A DNA stretch of 64,000 nucleotides from Streptomyces sp. NRRL F-5727 (GCF_000719555.1 NZ_JOGX01000029.1:1-64000), one strand, 5' to 3'; shown: positions 1 to 10,600, numbered from the stretch's first letter. Numbers and translations are program-made. The notes: generated from the letters alone by a model not told the origin.

Positions 1-123
1 GAGAGAGCCGGTCCTGCCCGGGTAGAGTCAGAGCTTGCCGGTCGCGGCTTCGCGGGCGTAGAGGTCGGGACGCCCGTCGCTGTTCATGTCTCCGACGCCC
101 CTCTGTGCCGCACCTGTTCGCTG
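1..123 (-). pseudogene. 3' fragment of an FG-GAP/VCBS secreted protein with an in-frame stop
   Basis: The minus strand encodes a typical VCBS/FG-GAP calcium loop (GDMNSDGRPDLYAR) followed by TGKL, then a TGA at 28-30 and LYPGRTGSL in the same frame. In this family the sequence normally reads KLWLYPG, so TGA sits exactly where a Trp (TGG) codon is expected and looks like a nonsense mutation. The fragment runs off the left edge of the window and its upstream end is not defined. It resembles the repeats of the propeller genes at 15195, 26304 and 28688. Confidence 0.55.
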
Positions 124-158
124 ACGTTGCCGTCAACTACTGCCGTCAGACGCTCCAG

Positions 159-190
159 AGGCCCCACCGGAAATAGATCCGGTGGGGCCT
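159..190. terminator. Hairpin terminator after the toxin-immunity operon
   Basis: A perfect 13-bp inverted repeat (159-171 with 178-190) with a 6-nt loop lies 28 bp beyond the stop codon of the minus-strand gene at 218-619. On the plus strand it is followed by TTT. Position and shape fit a terminator for the four-gene operon to its right, possibly acting in both directions. Confidence 0.7.
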
Positions 191-217
191 TTACTGAGCT
201 ATTGGCGAGAATATTCG

Positions 218-619
218 TCAGTCACCATCAAGCATCTTTTCGACTGCCGCCTTGATTGCTTCCAACGCCCCATCATCCACTGTGAGTGGCGCTGCGAGCG
301 TTTCGACCCAGTGCCGTATTTCGGCCTCGGTTAGGTCTCGCCAACGCGGATGCATAGCAGCTCTGTGTGCAATGATCCGCCAGCGATGCTGGTGCTGCGA
401 GAGTCGATACCAGTCAGCCTGTTTCTGCGCTCGTCCTGGCGTTGAGCTCGAACGCAATCCCGAGATCAGACTTTCGCGAAGACGATTCAGCGCCGACGCA
501 TAGACCGGACTCCCGTTGAGCACGTCCGTGTCATCGGAGAGCTCAAATTTGAGCTCCATACCGGCACGGAGCAGCATCTCCACCTGGGCAAAGTTGTCGA
601 ACTCGACCAGCTCTGACAT
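218..619 (-). CDS. Probable immunity protein of the RHS toxin (133 aa, unknown family)
   Basis: This 133-residue cytosolic-looking protein has no signal peptide and is rich in charged and aromatic residues (QADWYRLSQHQHRWRI, HPRWRDLTEAEIRHW). It is the last gene of the operon. Its ATG overlaps the stop of the RHS toxin gene by one base (TGATG), so it is probably translationally coupled. A small gene directly downstream of a polymorphic toxin's variable C-terminus is normally its immunity gene; that function is inferred from position only. I do not recognise the family. The hairpin at 159-190 closes the operon. Confidence 0.7.
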   Translation of the reverse strand: MSELVEFDNFAQVEMLLRAGMELKFELSDDTDVLNGSPVYASALNRLRESLISGLRSSSTPGRAQKQADWYRLSQHQHRWRIIAHRAAMHPRWRDLTEAEIRHWVETLAAPLTVDDGALEAIKAAVEKMLDGD

Positions 620-3600
620 CAGAAGGGGTTCCTTCCGTGGAAGAGAACGTTCCCCGCCGGGATCTTCAACGAGCCTCTCGTAATCAGCTCATTTGGCTGA
701 GATCCCGGCCCAAGCTCGACACCTTCAGGCATTCGGAAGGCGAACATGTAGTCAGCCTTTCCTGCATACATCGGGTTACCAATGAATATGTTCTGCTCGA
801 TCTCTGCCGGGCTTCCAATTTCCTGGGTCACATGGACCTTTCCGGCGGAGTTGGCGCCAATCCTGAGACTGCCATCATCGGCCAAAATCCCACTGTGTCC
901 TCCCTCGCTCGTGTAATGGAAGTAGACATTGTCATCGAGATTATCGACAACGTTCCCGACGTCATGAGTCGCCGCATTATTGCAGTTGTGAACGAGTACC
1001 GGCGTGGCCCCCGCCAGCACATAGTACGTGTGGACGTCGGTCAGGGTGAGGTCATGCGTACGCTGGCGCTTATCGTAGCGGGCGACCCCTGTGACCTTGG
1101 CGGTTCCTCCCTTGGAGGTTCGCAGGGTCATGCCTGGCTTGAGGTCGCCGGCTTCGATCCAGGCGTTGGCGGAGACAACCCAGAAGGGGTGGGTGGTCGT
1201 GGAGGTCAGTTGTTCTTCTGTCCCGGTGTCGCGTGTGGCGATCTTCAGGTCGACGAAGTGCTTGTCGTCCTCGGTGATGATGGTTCCGGCTACGACACGG
1301 ACGGAAGTTTCGTTTGCTTCGGGGTCAGTGACGGTGAGCCTGTCTCCGGGTTTCACTTCCTCGATGGGTTTGGTAGTGCCGTCTTCAGTGAGGACGCTTG
1401 TTCCCGGCAGGAAGCTATGGTTACTCTCGGTGAGACATCCATCCTTTCCGCTTCCAGACTTCGTTTTGGCTACGCGGGCCTTGGCTGCCTCAAGAGCCTT
1501 TTCCGCCTTCGTGACGGCCTTCGAAGCAGCCATCCATTCGAAGGCGCCTTCGATGATTTCATCGACGAGGCCGGTGATTCGCATCGCCAGTTCGGCGCCC
1601 TTTTCCCAGTTCCAGGGCATGCCGTACTTGGCGAGGACCTTTCCGGCGATTCCTCCGGCGAAGCTGCCGGCAATGTTGAGAACGGATTCGCCGCACGACG
1701 CAAGGTTGCCGGTGGTGAGGCAGTCCAGGGCGGCTGGGATCCCTAGCTCGTCCGCGACAATTGTCGCTACCTCTTCTGCGGCCTTCTGAATCTTCTGTGT
1801 GGCCCGGTCGTACTGCCCCTCGGCTGCTTCCTTGCTCTCTTCAGCCTCCTCGACCGCCGGATCCTTTTCTTCTTCGGCAGGAATCAGCCCTTGTGTCGCC
1901 GCATCGATGACGTCGGCAGCCGCTCTCTTAACTCCTGAGACAAGTGTGGAAAGAATGTCCCAGAGTCCGGATGGGTCACTGCGTGTGACAGGGCTGTTGC
2001 TCGCGTATGCGTAGCCGTTGATCTGCTGGGGTCGGGTGTGGTCGATGAGGGGGTCGACGGAGATGAATTTGCCCAGTTGTGGGTCGTATTCGCGTGCGCC
2101 GAGGTGGGTGAGGCCGGTGGAGGCGTCCGCGGTTCCGCCGACGAATCCCTTGTCGCCGATCCAGGGGCCGCTGGGGGTGCCGCGGTTGAGGCCGTAGGGG
2201 TCGAAGCGGCGCTGGGTGACGGCTCCTGTGGTGGAGTCGATGGCGACGTCGCTGGTGCCGTGGTGGTCGGAGGCCAGGAAGGAGAGTTTGCCGTCGGAGG
2301 TGCGGACGGCGATGGTCTGGCCGGCGTGGGTGTAGTAGCGGGTGCCCTTGACGGTGGAGCTGCCGTTGGTTACGGAGAGTTCCATGCCGGGCAGGTACAC
2401 GGTGGTGGTGGAGGGGTCCTTGCGGACGATCCGGTTGCCTTCGGCGTCGTAGAGGAACGTGGTCTGGCCGGCGACGCTGGTGACGCTGGTGGGCTTGCCT
2501 GTGGCATCCCAGGTGATGTTCTGGGTGTCGCCGGCGATGACGCGTTTGGTGGTGTTGCCGGAGGCGTCGTATTCGTAGGTGGACTGGCGGTCGCCGGTCG
2601 GAGTCTTCTCCAGGACGCGGGTCACCTGGTGAGGGTCAGTGCCCTGGATGCCCGTGCCGTAGGTGTAGGTGCGGGTGATGTCCTTCGTCTCATCCAGGGA
2701 GATGTCGTGGATGGTCTCGGACGTGCGGTTCCCGATGGAGTCGACCCGGTATTCCTTCCAGTAGGGGGCCGGGCCGCCCAGGGGTGTGGTGCCGGGTGCC
2801 GCTTCACATGCCTTGGGCATGGAGCCGGTCACGGTCACGCGTGTGCCTACGGTGCCGCTGCCTGTGGCGTCGGCGTCGGTTGCAGCGGCCGGGGTCCATG
2901 CGTGGGTGAGGCTCTGCCGACCGTCGTAGCGGAAGCACTGGACGTCGTTCGACACCGGTCCGGAGACGTCCGAGATGGAGAGGACGTTGCCGGCCTGGTC
3001 GTAGGAGTAGTTGGACTGCTTGGCCGTGGATGAGGCGAGGTAGACGTCGGTGGACGCCTGCGTGAGGCGGTCGGTGCCCTTCTCGTACTGGTAGGTGTTC
3101 CAGACCTTCTTACCGCTGCCGTCGTGGAGTTCCAGCTGCTGCACGTGGCTTCTGCTGGAGTAGATGGTGTTGGTGACGTAGCTGGTCGCGCCGGTCAGGG
3201 TGGTGGGCCGCTGGAGCGTGTCGTAGGAGGTGACGAGAGGCTCGGCGGGAAGGCCGCCTGCGGCGGGAAGGGAGGTGCCCTGCAGCGTTCCGTCGGTGTT
3301 GTAGGTGTTGTCGTAGACGTAGAGGCCGGCCAGTGCGCCCTGGGAGGCGGGGATGGTGTATCCGGTCCTCAGAGGGCGGTAGAGGGAGTCGACGACCTGG
3401 ATGGTGGTGGCGAAGTACTCGGTCGGTGAGGTGTATCGCCGCGTCGAGTAGGCCATGCCGAGTCGGCCGGAGGTGTCGTAGAGGGTTTCGGTGAGTTTGG
3501 TTCCAGTGGTGGGGTCTCCTTCCCAGGTGAGGGTGGGGCGGGAGAGCTTGTCGTACTGGGTGGAGACCTTCTTGTTACGGGCGTCGTAGCTGGCAACCGG

Positions 3601-6600
3601 GCGGTCGAGTTCGTCGTACTCGGTGCGTGAGGTTCCGGCGTCGGGGTCGACGGCCTTAGTCTTGCGGCCGAGCTGGTCGTACTCGTAGCGCCAGACGTTG
3701 CCCTGGGCGTCGGTGACGGTTTCGAGCTGGCCGTTGCGGGTGTAGGTGTACTTCGTCTCGTCCGGGGTGCCGAGAGCGGGGTCGGGCCGGTCGCCCTGGT
3801 AGTGGAGCAGGCTGGTGGTGCGTCCCTCGGCGTTTGTCACCGTCGTGGTCGCCCTGCCGCCGGTCGGCGGGTCGACCGTGGTCTTCTCACCGTCGTAGGT
3901 GGTGGTGGTGCGCCACTGTTCGTCGCCGGAGATGTCGAAGATCTCGGCGGTGATCCGGCCGAGTCCGTCGTACTCGAAGCGGTTCTGGGCTCCGACGGCT
4001 CCGTTGGCTCCGGTGGTCAGTTCGTGGAGTTCACCGGAGGGCGCGCCGGCTGCGCTGTAGGTGGCGTTGGTCTTCTTGACCTTGCCGGTGCCGTTGTACC
4101 AGGTGTCGGCGACGAGTCGGGTGCCGTCGACCCCCTGGGTCTGGATCTGACGTCCGCGCAGGAGGCTGTCGTAGAGCTCGTACTCAGAGCCGTAGGTGCC
4201 GTCGTTCTTGAGCTTTTCGGTGCGGATCCAGGTGGGTTTGTCCTTTCGCTGGTTGTAGGTGTACTTGATGCTCGGTGACGACGGGGCCTGGATCTTCAAC
4301 CGGTCGGGCAGCCAGACCGAAGTGATACGGCCGAGGGCGTCACGGGCCAGGTCGGTGCGCTTGCTGTTGGGGTCGGTCTGTCCGGTGGGCTGTCCCCACG
4401 CGGGGGCGTAGTCGGTGGTGGTGATGTGGCCGAGGGCGTTGGTGACTGTGGCTTGGGTTGCGAGGCCGTTGACCTGGGTGTAGGCGGTCTTGGTCTCGTT
4501 GAGTTTGGCGTCCTTCTGCCACAGGATGCGCCCGTAGGCGTCGTAGCCGCTGGTGCCGGTGGTCTGGTAGGTGGCGGTGGTTCCGTCGTGGGCGGTCAGT
4601 CGCTGGGTCTGGGTGACGTCGCCCTTGGTGGGTGCGGCGTCGAAGACGCCTGCGTCGTAGAAGGTGCGCTCGTCGGTGAGGACCTGGGTCTTGCGATCGG
4701 GGGTGGTGGCGCAGTTGACGGTGACGACCTCGCTGCGGCTGGGCAGGGAGAGGATGTTCTCGTCAAGGTTGTCTGCGTACCAGAGCCGGGTGCAGGTGTC
4801 GTCCGCGGTGGTGGAAACGTCACCGAGGCCGTCGATCTGGGTGGTGCGGCCTGTTCGTGTTGCGGTGTCGAAGGTGGGGACGGTTTTCGTCTCGCGCCAG
4901 GTGTCGTTCGACAGGAGTGAGAAGGCGCGTGTGGTGCGGGGTTTGACGATCGCGGCGTAGGTCTTGCCCCAGGTGGGTGAGAAGGTCGCCGTGACGTGCT
5001 TCCACGGCTCGCTGATCGTGTGGGAGACGAGCTTGGAACCGTCGTAGGTGAATGACTCTAGTTCGTGGCCGGCGAATTCCTCGGCGTCGGTGTACGTGGT
5101 GTTCTTGGAGTCGCTGACTTCGATGCTGCGTGTTCCGCCGGTGGAGTCGGTGTCGCCATCCATTCCCTGCAGGTAGTGGTAGTCGACGCGGGTGGTCTGT
5201 CGGTCGGCGGTGCCGCTGGTGACGGTGACCTTGTCGTAGCCCTGCCAGTTGCTCCAGGTCAGGAACTTGGTGTCGGTTATGCCGTCCGGCTTGCTCTTGC
5301 GCCAGGCGCCTTTGCCGTTGTCGTAGTTGTAGCGGGTGACCAGGCTGTCGCTGCCGCCGGTGCGGTCGGTCTGGATGATCTCGGCGACGACGTACTTGTG
5401 GAACCAGTCGGTCTCCGGTTCGATCTTGCCGGGCGGTGCCCACACGACGGGATAGCAGCGCTTGGTTGAGGCGCCGGGGGTGGGCAGAGCGCTCGCGTCG
5501 CACTCAGGGGCGGCGTAGTTGACGTCGAGCTGTGCTCCGGTGTCGCTCAGGACCATGGCGAGGCGGGGACGATAGAAGGCCGCAGTGTTGTCGCCGACCG
5601 CGTCTACCCGGTTGCGGAACTGTTCGCTGAAGAGCTCGACCTCGGGGAGCTGGACGGCTGTGCCTGCCCTGCCCTCGTGCTGGATCTTGGACAGCCACAG
5701 GGCTTTCGAGGTGTCGCCGTTGTCGGTGAAGGTGTGGGTCAGGTTCCAGCGGTCCACGTCCTGGTAGGTCGTGGCGTCCTTGAGCATCTGAGTGTTGATG
5801 GTGCCGACACGCTTGCTGGTCCAGAACGTCTGGCCAACGGTGCAGGGGGTGTTGGCCTTGCACTCCTGGTCCACTGGCGTGTCGGGCCAGTAGGCGGCGT
5901 TGGCCGTGGAGCGCTTGGATTCGTGGCAGTCGAACTGGGTGTCCGGAAGGCAGCGCTCGGGGAGGATGAAGGTGACGCGTGCGGGGGCTTTGCCGGCGTA
6001 GACCTGGCCGTCGCGCTGACCGTAGTCGATGCGCTTGAGGAAGCCGCCGCGGTGGTAGGCGGTGCCGTTGACGTCCGTTTTGCCGTTGAGGGCGTAGTAG
6101 TTCGTCTCTGGCTGGTAGAAGTAGGACATCACGTTGCCGTGGGTGTCCTTGACGTAGTCGAGGCTCCAGCGCCATGCCTGGTTGCAGTGGGCGTTGGCGA
6201 AGGTGGTGTTGTAGCAGGGTTCGCCGGAGTCGTCGCCGAAGACGGGGGCGGTCCAGACCGACCTGGTCTCTTCGTTGCCTGTCTGCCAGCCGGGCAGGTG
6301 GTTCAGGCCGAAGTAGTACTCCGTGCCATTAGACGTGATGATGCGCCAGTATTCGTTGTTATCGTCGGCGTTCTCGGTGTTGACAAGCTTGTCGACCGTG
6401 GCGCCGCTGTCATTGGACAGGTGCCACTTCTTGGTGGTGGTGTCCTTGACGAGCTGGCTGGACTGGCCCTCCAGCATGACGGTGGCGTTGTCGTAGGCCC
6501 AGCACTGCTCTCCAGAGCCGGTGTGGCCGTCCTGGGCGCAGGGCTTGTAGCGGCGTTCGATGTATCCGGGCTCGTAGCTGAAGCCCTCACCGATCCAGGA

Positions 6601-7572
6601 GCCCTGGTTGTTGGTTGCGGAGGTGCGGCCGTCGGCCGACTGCGAGGTGTAGCTCAGTCCCAGGCTCGGGGTCAGGCCGCCCGGGGTGGGCACCGTGCGC
6701 AGGGGGTAGTTCCATGAGAACCCGCCGGAGGAGGCCGACACGGTCCAGCTGGCCGAGGGTGCGAGCGGGGTGGCCTTGTAGTCGCCCTGGGCGGACGACG
6801 GGCCGGCCGCCACCGCGATCAGGGAGACATCACCGGTATTCATCGTGGACATGCCGGAGGAGTCCGGGGCCACGGTGACATCGGCCGACAGGACGTTGGT
6901 GGTGGTGTCGTTGCGGGTGGGCAGGATCTTGGGCTGTTCAGGGCACTTCTCACTGCCGGGTGTCGCGACGGCGGCGCAGGCAGGAAGTTGTATGAGGTTG
7001 AGGCGGGAGCCGTAGGAGCCGCCAAAGCCTTCGCTGAAGGTGGAGTAGTCGACGTTGAGGCGGACCTTGGCGGGTTTGGCGCCGCCGTCGGACCGTTCCA
7101 CTCCGAACACGGCTGCAGCACCCAGGGCTGCGGCTCGCTTGGGGTCGAGAACGTCGACCCCGATCTTTTCGGGAATCTCGTGCGGCACGGTGAGGCGGGA
7201 AGCACCGATCGCTGCCGAGTGCTGAGGTGCTTGTGCAGAGATCGGCAGGGCGCCAGCCTTGGCCGCGGACTGCTTCTCGCCGGCGGCGGCGACGTTCACT
7301 TCCGCGTGTGCCTGGGTCGGCCAGGTCGCGGGGTCGAGTTTGGTGACCGTCGGCGTGCGGCCGGGTGGGTTGGGTCGCTTGCTTGCCGGGGCGTCCTTGC
7401 CGACCACGGGGTCGCCCATATCCTGGACGTCAGGGCGCTTGGTGCGCTGATCTGCTGCAAAGGACACTTGCTGGATCGAGGTGGCGGACAGCAGCAGAAC
7501 AAGACTCACTGCTGTGCCGCGCAGAGCGCTTCTTGGTATTCGGCGGTTCAACAAACGGCCTTGGAAACGCAT
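619..7572 (-). CDS. RHS-repeat polymorphic toxin with HINT domain and C-terminal HYD1-type ADP-ribosyltransferase
   Basis: This 2317-residue secreted protein starts at ATG 7572 (MRFQGRLLNRR) behind a GTGGAG-type ribosome site and has a Sec-type signal peptide over roughly residues 1-40. Dozens of RHS/YD repeats fill the middle. The RHS core ends near residue 1835 with the LGKFISVDP signature. A HINT autoprocessing domain spans about 2053-2196: it starts SFLPGTSVL, contains the TTTH block and ends HN followed by Cys2197. The first HINT residue is Ser rather than Cys. The last 121 residues contain YFHYTSE and a GILADDGSL turn typical of HYD1-type ADP-ribosyltransferase toxins (Tox-ART-HYD1); this toxin call is from pattern only. 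It is the third gene of an operon with the FG-GAP and LamG genes upstream and the probable immunity gene overlapping its stop. Confidence 0.85.
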   Translation of the reverse strand: MRFQGRLLNRRIPRSALRGTAVSLVLLLSATSIQQVSFAADQRTKRPDVQDMGDPVVGKDAPASKRPNPPGRTPTVTKLDPATWPTQAHAEVNVAAAGEKQSAAKAGALPISAQAPQHSAAIGASRLTVPHEIPEKIGVDVLDPKRAAALGAAAVFGVERSDGGAKPAKVRLNVDYSTFSEGFGGSYGSRLNLIQLPACAAVATPGSEKCPEQPKILPTRNDTTTNVLSADVTVAPDSSGMSTMNTGDVSLIAVAAGPSSAQGDYKATPLAPSASWTVSASSGGFSWNYPLRTVPTPGGLTPSLGLSYTSQSADGRTSATNNQGSWIGEGFSYEPGYIERRYKPCAQDGHTGSGEQCWAYDNATVMLEGQSSQLVKDTTTKKWHLSNDSGATVDKLVNTENADDNNEYWRIITSNGTEYYFGLNHLPGWQTGNEETRSVWTAPVFGDDSGEPCYNTTFANAHCNQAWRWSLDYVKDTHGNVMSYFYQPETNYYALNGKTDVNGTAYHRGGFLKRIDYGQRDGQVYAGKAPARVTFILPERCLPDTQFDCHESKRSTANAAYWPDTPVDQECKANTPCTVGQTFWTSKRVGTINTQMLKDATTYQDVDRWNLTHTFTDNGDTSKALWLSKIQHEGRAGTAVQLPEVELFSEQFRNRVDAVGDNTAAFYRPRLAMVLSDTGAQLDVNYAAPECDASALPTPGASTKRCYPVVWAPPGKIEPETDWFHKYVVAEIIQTDRTGGSDSLVTRYNYDNGKGAWRKSKPDGITDTKFLTWSNWQGYDKVTVTSGTADRQTTRVDYHYLQGMDGDTDSTGGTRSIEVSDSKNTTYTDAEEFAGHELESFTYDGSKLVSHTISEPWKHVTATFSPTWGKTYAAIVKPRTTRAFSLLSNDTWRETKTVPTFDTATRTGRTTQIDGLGDVSTTADDTCTRLWYADNLDENILSLPSRSEVVTVNCATTPDRKTQVLTDERTFYDAGVFDAAPTKGDVTQTQRLTAHDGTTATYQTTGTSGYDAYGRILWQKDAKLNETKTAYTQVNGLATQATVTNALGHITTTDYAPAWGQPTGQTDPNSKRTDLARDALGRITSVWLPDRLKIQAPSSPSIKYTYNQRKDKPTWIRTEKLKNDGTYGSEYELYDSLLRGRQIQTQGVDGTRLVADTWYNGTGKVKKTNATYSAAGAPSGELHELTTGANGAVGAQNRFEYDGLGRITAEIFDISGDEQWRTTTTYDGEKTTVDPPTGGRATTTVTNAEGRTTSLLHYQGDRPDPALGTPDETKYTYTRNGQLETVTDAQGNVWRYEYDQLGRKTKAVDPDAGTSRTEYDELDRPVASYDARNKKVSTQYDKLSRPTLTWEGDPTTGTKLTETLYDTSGRLGMAYSTRRYTSPTEYFATTIQVVDSLYRPLRTGYTIPASQGALAGLYVYDNTYNTDGTLQGTSLPAAGGLPAEPLVTSYDTLQRPTTLTGATSYVTNTIYSSRSHVQQLELHDGSGKKVWNTYQYEKGTDRLTQASTDVYLASSTAKQSNYSYDQAGNVLSISDVSGPVSNDVQCFRYDGRQSLTHAWTPAAATDADATGSGTVGTRVTVTGSMPKACEAAPGTTPLGGPAPYWKEYRVDSIGNRTSETIHDISLDETKDITRTYTYGTGIQGTDPHQVTRVLEKTPTGDRQSTYEYDASGNTTKRVIAGDTQNITWDATGKPTSVTSVAGQTTFLYDAEGNRIVRKDPSTTTVYLPGMELSVTNGSSTVKGTRYYTHAGQTIAVRTSDGKLSFLASDHHGTSDVAIDSTTGAVTQRRFDPYGLNRGTPSGPWIGDKGFVGGTADASTGLTHLGAREYDPQLGKFISVDPLIDHTRPQQINGYAYASNSPVTRSDPSGLWDILSTLVSGVKRAAADVIDAATQGLIPAEEEKDPAVEEAEESKEAAEGQYDRATQKIQKAAEEVATIVADELGIPAALDCLTTGNLASCGESVLNIAGSFAGGIAGKVLAKYGMPWNWEKGAELAMRITGLVDEIIEGAFEWMAASKAVTKAEKALEAAKARVAKTKSGSGKDGCLTESNHSFLPGTSVLTEDGTTKPIEEVKPGDRLTVTDPEANETSVRVVAGTIITEDDKHFVDLKIATRDTGTEEQLTSTTTHPFWVVSANAWIEAGDLKPGMTLRTSKGGTAKVTGVARYDKRQRTHDLTLTDVHTYYVLAGATPVLVHNCNNAATHDVGNVVDNLDDNVYFHYTSEGGHSGILADDGSLRIGANSAGKVHVTQEIGSPAEIEQNIFIGNPMYAGKADYMFAFRMPEGVELGPGSQPNELITRGSLKIPAGNVLFHGRNPF

Positions 7573-7610
7573 CGGTGCTCCACTTCTCGTGGGTATGGGC
7601 GTGAAGGAGG

Positions 7611-7637
7611 GCGGGAGGGGCATGTTGCCCCTCCCGC
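7611..7637. promoter_or_regulatory. GC-rich hairpin in the leader of the RHS toxin gene
   Basis: A perfect 12-bp inverted repeat with a 3-nt loop (arms 7611-7622 and 7626-7637) sits between the LamG gene stop (7683) and the toxin start (7572). No T-run follows. It could lower read-through into the toxin gene or mask upstream starts. It also argues for starting the toxin at 7572 rather than at the in-frame codon at 7623, which lies within the hairpin loop. Confidence 0.5.
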
Positions 7638-7682
7638 ACCGTCACGTGTGGGTCTGGCTGCTGCCTGTACTCCGGCGGGCGA

Positions 7683-10600
7683 CTACCACTCGCCGTGCTC
7701 GCCGAACTCGCCGGTCTGGTTCAACTGCATGACGCCGGTGAGGTCGGCTGCGCCGTTGTAGACCCGGACCTCATCGATGAGGCCGGAGAAGTACTCGGGT
7801 GCGCCCACAAGGGACCTACCGACCTGGAGTCCTCGGGTGGCGGCCCACAGGGTGGTGTCCCTGCGTACGGCCCTGGAGGCGTCGAGCTGGCCATCGACGT
7901 AGAGACGGATCTCGTTGGCTACGGCGTCGTAGACCACGGCGAGATGCTGCCCCAGGCCATCCGTGTCCGGAAGGCGCACGCCATCGGCCAGACTCCTCTC
8001 AGCCGGTGCGACTGCGTCGTCCTTCTCCGCCACCACCACCGTCCAGCGGGCATCGGCGATCCCATCGGGGCCTGGCTTGTACAGGACCTTGATCCGGTTG
8101 GCGTTGTTACCGGGAAGCGACAGCACCGTCTGGGGCGCCGTGCTCAGTGCGGCAAGCCGGACGCGGGCCGTGATGGTGAAGCTCCCCGCGCCGGTGATCG
8201 GTGCGGTCGCGGTCGATGCGTAGGCGCCGGCTCCGTTCAGCTTCAGGTGGCCGGTACCGACGAGGCCCCCGCCCATTTCTGTATTCGGCTGTTCGATCAG
8301 CGCGCCGCCGGCGAGGGTGAGTGGCTGGCCACCCGCGAACTCCGGCGAGGTGATGCTGTCGGGGCTGGTGGTGTTCAGCTGCCAGTAGCCCTTGCGTACG
8401 GGCCTGACCGTCATCAGTTCTGCGACCTGTGCGGCCGGGAGGATGCGGTCGAAAACCCGGACTTCTGCCATGTCCCCGTTGAAGAAGTCACGGTAGCCGC
8501 TCTTGGCGATGGTCCGGCCGATCTGCAGGTCACCGTAGGACTGCCAGACCGAGCGGCGGACGGCAGTCGCCTTGAGGTCCTTGTTGACGTAGAGCCGCAG
8601 CTCCGGGGTGCTGACGGTGGTGGCGTCATAAACGCCGGTCAGCAAGACCCACTGGTCCTTGATCGGTGTGACGCTGGCTGCCGTGGCCTTCCATTCGCCG
8701 AGCGAGTCGACGTCAGAGCCGGCCGAGGAGAAGAACCACTTCTTTGTGGTGGCGTCATAGCCGAGGACGAAACCAGGTTCGCCGGTGCCGTCCTGGCTGA
8801 TGACGGTCATGTTCTTGTCCAACGCGGTGGGACGTACCCATGCGCTGACGGTGAAGCTTCGGGCGGTGTTCAGGACGGTTTCTGCGGTGTCGAGGTAGGC
8901 ACCGGAGGTGCCGTCGAAGTTGGCGGCGAAGTCGATCGGTCCGCCGGGTCCCTCCTTTTGGAATGACACGCCGGGGCCTGGATCAGCGGGGTGCTTCGTG
9001 GTCTCGTCGTGGGCTTCGGTGCTTCCCGCTTTCTCTGCCAGGTTCCACTGGCCGACCACCGGACGGCCGTCGTTGACGAGGAAGTCGTAGCGACTTACAG
9101 CACTGGGATTGCCGGCTCTATCGACCGCCATGACCTCCACCCAGTGTCGGCCGGCGGTAGTGGGAGTCCATTGCACGGTGGCCGATTTGTCTGAAGCGGT
9201 GGTGGCGATAGTGCTGGTGGGAGTTGCGTCGCTGTCGAAGGCGTAGCGGTAGCTGACGACATCGCTGTAGGTCCCGACGCTGGTCCATCGGCCGGGGCCG
9301 AAGCGGAAGGTGCCCGTATTGCCGACGCCGTCCCACCAGATCGAGTGCTTCGGGCTGAGCTCGGGGTACTCAGGTGATGAGACTTTCGGCGCAGGCGGAT
9401 GGGTGGAGTCGTAGATGAATTCACATCGCTCTGTCCCCTCGCCGTCTGTGCTCCACGGTCCCCAGCCGTCCCCGTCCCATGCCTTGACGTTCCATGAGAC
9501 GACGGTGTTCTCGGGAACGGAGGACTTCACGGTGTGCTCGAAGGGTGTTTCGCTGGTGGGGGCAGCGTACGGGGTGTCGTACTCGTAGTACGTCTCGGTG
9601 GTGGATCCGGCGGGCTTCCAGTGGACTCGGAACCGCACCTTCACCTTGTCGGTGCGTGCGCTGGTGTGATCCGGGTCTGTGGCATAAACACGCAGCTTCG
9701 GGCGCTCTTCGAGGTAGGGGCGTGCGGCTCCCCACTTGCATGCGCCGCCCGGGTTGGACGACATCTTGCTGATCGGTATCTGCCTGGGCAGGGTGTTGTA
9801 GTTGACGGACAGGAAGGCGTTGCCGCAGATGCGCTTCCATTCTTGAAAGCGGGTCTCGTCGGCGGCCTTGAGGCCGAAGGTGATCTGGTCCCAGTCCTGG
9901 TCGGCAGCGGTCCTGATCTCGGTGGTCAGTTCGCCGCTGGCGCCTCCTTCGAAGTGGAGGTTGGCCGAAGTGGCTGCGCTTGAGCAGCTGGTGGGCGATA
10001 TGGCCTGGTTCACCGTCTGGAGGTGGTCGGACCACTCGTCCTTGGTGCTGTTCCAGTCGTCCGTCGAGGTCAGCATGCGGTTTTTGCCGCCGACGCGGTA
10101 CAGGTGGATCGGTTCCGGGGTGGGCGTGGCGCTGTAGATGTGGGCGACCTCTGCGGAGAAGGTGGCGCCCAGGATCTGCTTGCCCTTGTAGAAGGAGACC
10201 GGCATCGTGAACATGAGGCGGCGGACGCCGACTCCGTTGCAGGAAACGGGGTTGTAGTCGGTGGGGCAGCGGCCGACTCCGGCGTGGCCGGAGTACTGCC
10301 AGTCCTGCTCGTCGGGAAATCCGCTCATCACGCCGGTCCACAGGGAGCGGCTGGTGGTGCGGGGGATGGGGTCGATGACGACGGGGAAGACGGTCTTGTC
10401 TCCGTCGAGCATCTTCTGGTCGGGCGTCAGGGTGAGCTGATCCTGCTCGACGTCGACGGTCAGTTCGGTTTCCTTGCCGCCGCCGAGCGGGCCTTCGAAG
10501 GGTGTCTTCTTCGCGGTTTCGGCTGTGGCGAGCGCCTTGGCGACAGCGGCCTTGCCCTGGGGCTTGGCCTGCTGTTCGACAACGGAGGCGGAGTCCCACA

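Noticed and set aside
7573..7623. The upstream in-frame start of the RHS toxin at 7623
   Set aside because: It lies in the hairpin loop, adds a residue stretch without signal-peptide features, and lacks a ribosome site; ATG 7572 fits better.
637..7761. Long plus-strand open frames opposite the RHS toxin gene (for example 637-1746, 2038-3033, 5677-6717)
   Set aside because: They mirror the GC-rich minus-strand gene, consist of Val/Gly/Ala/Asp-rich low-complexity translations and have no motifs. The minus strand has full domain structure.
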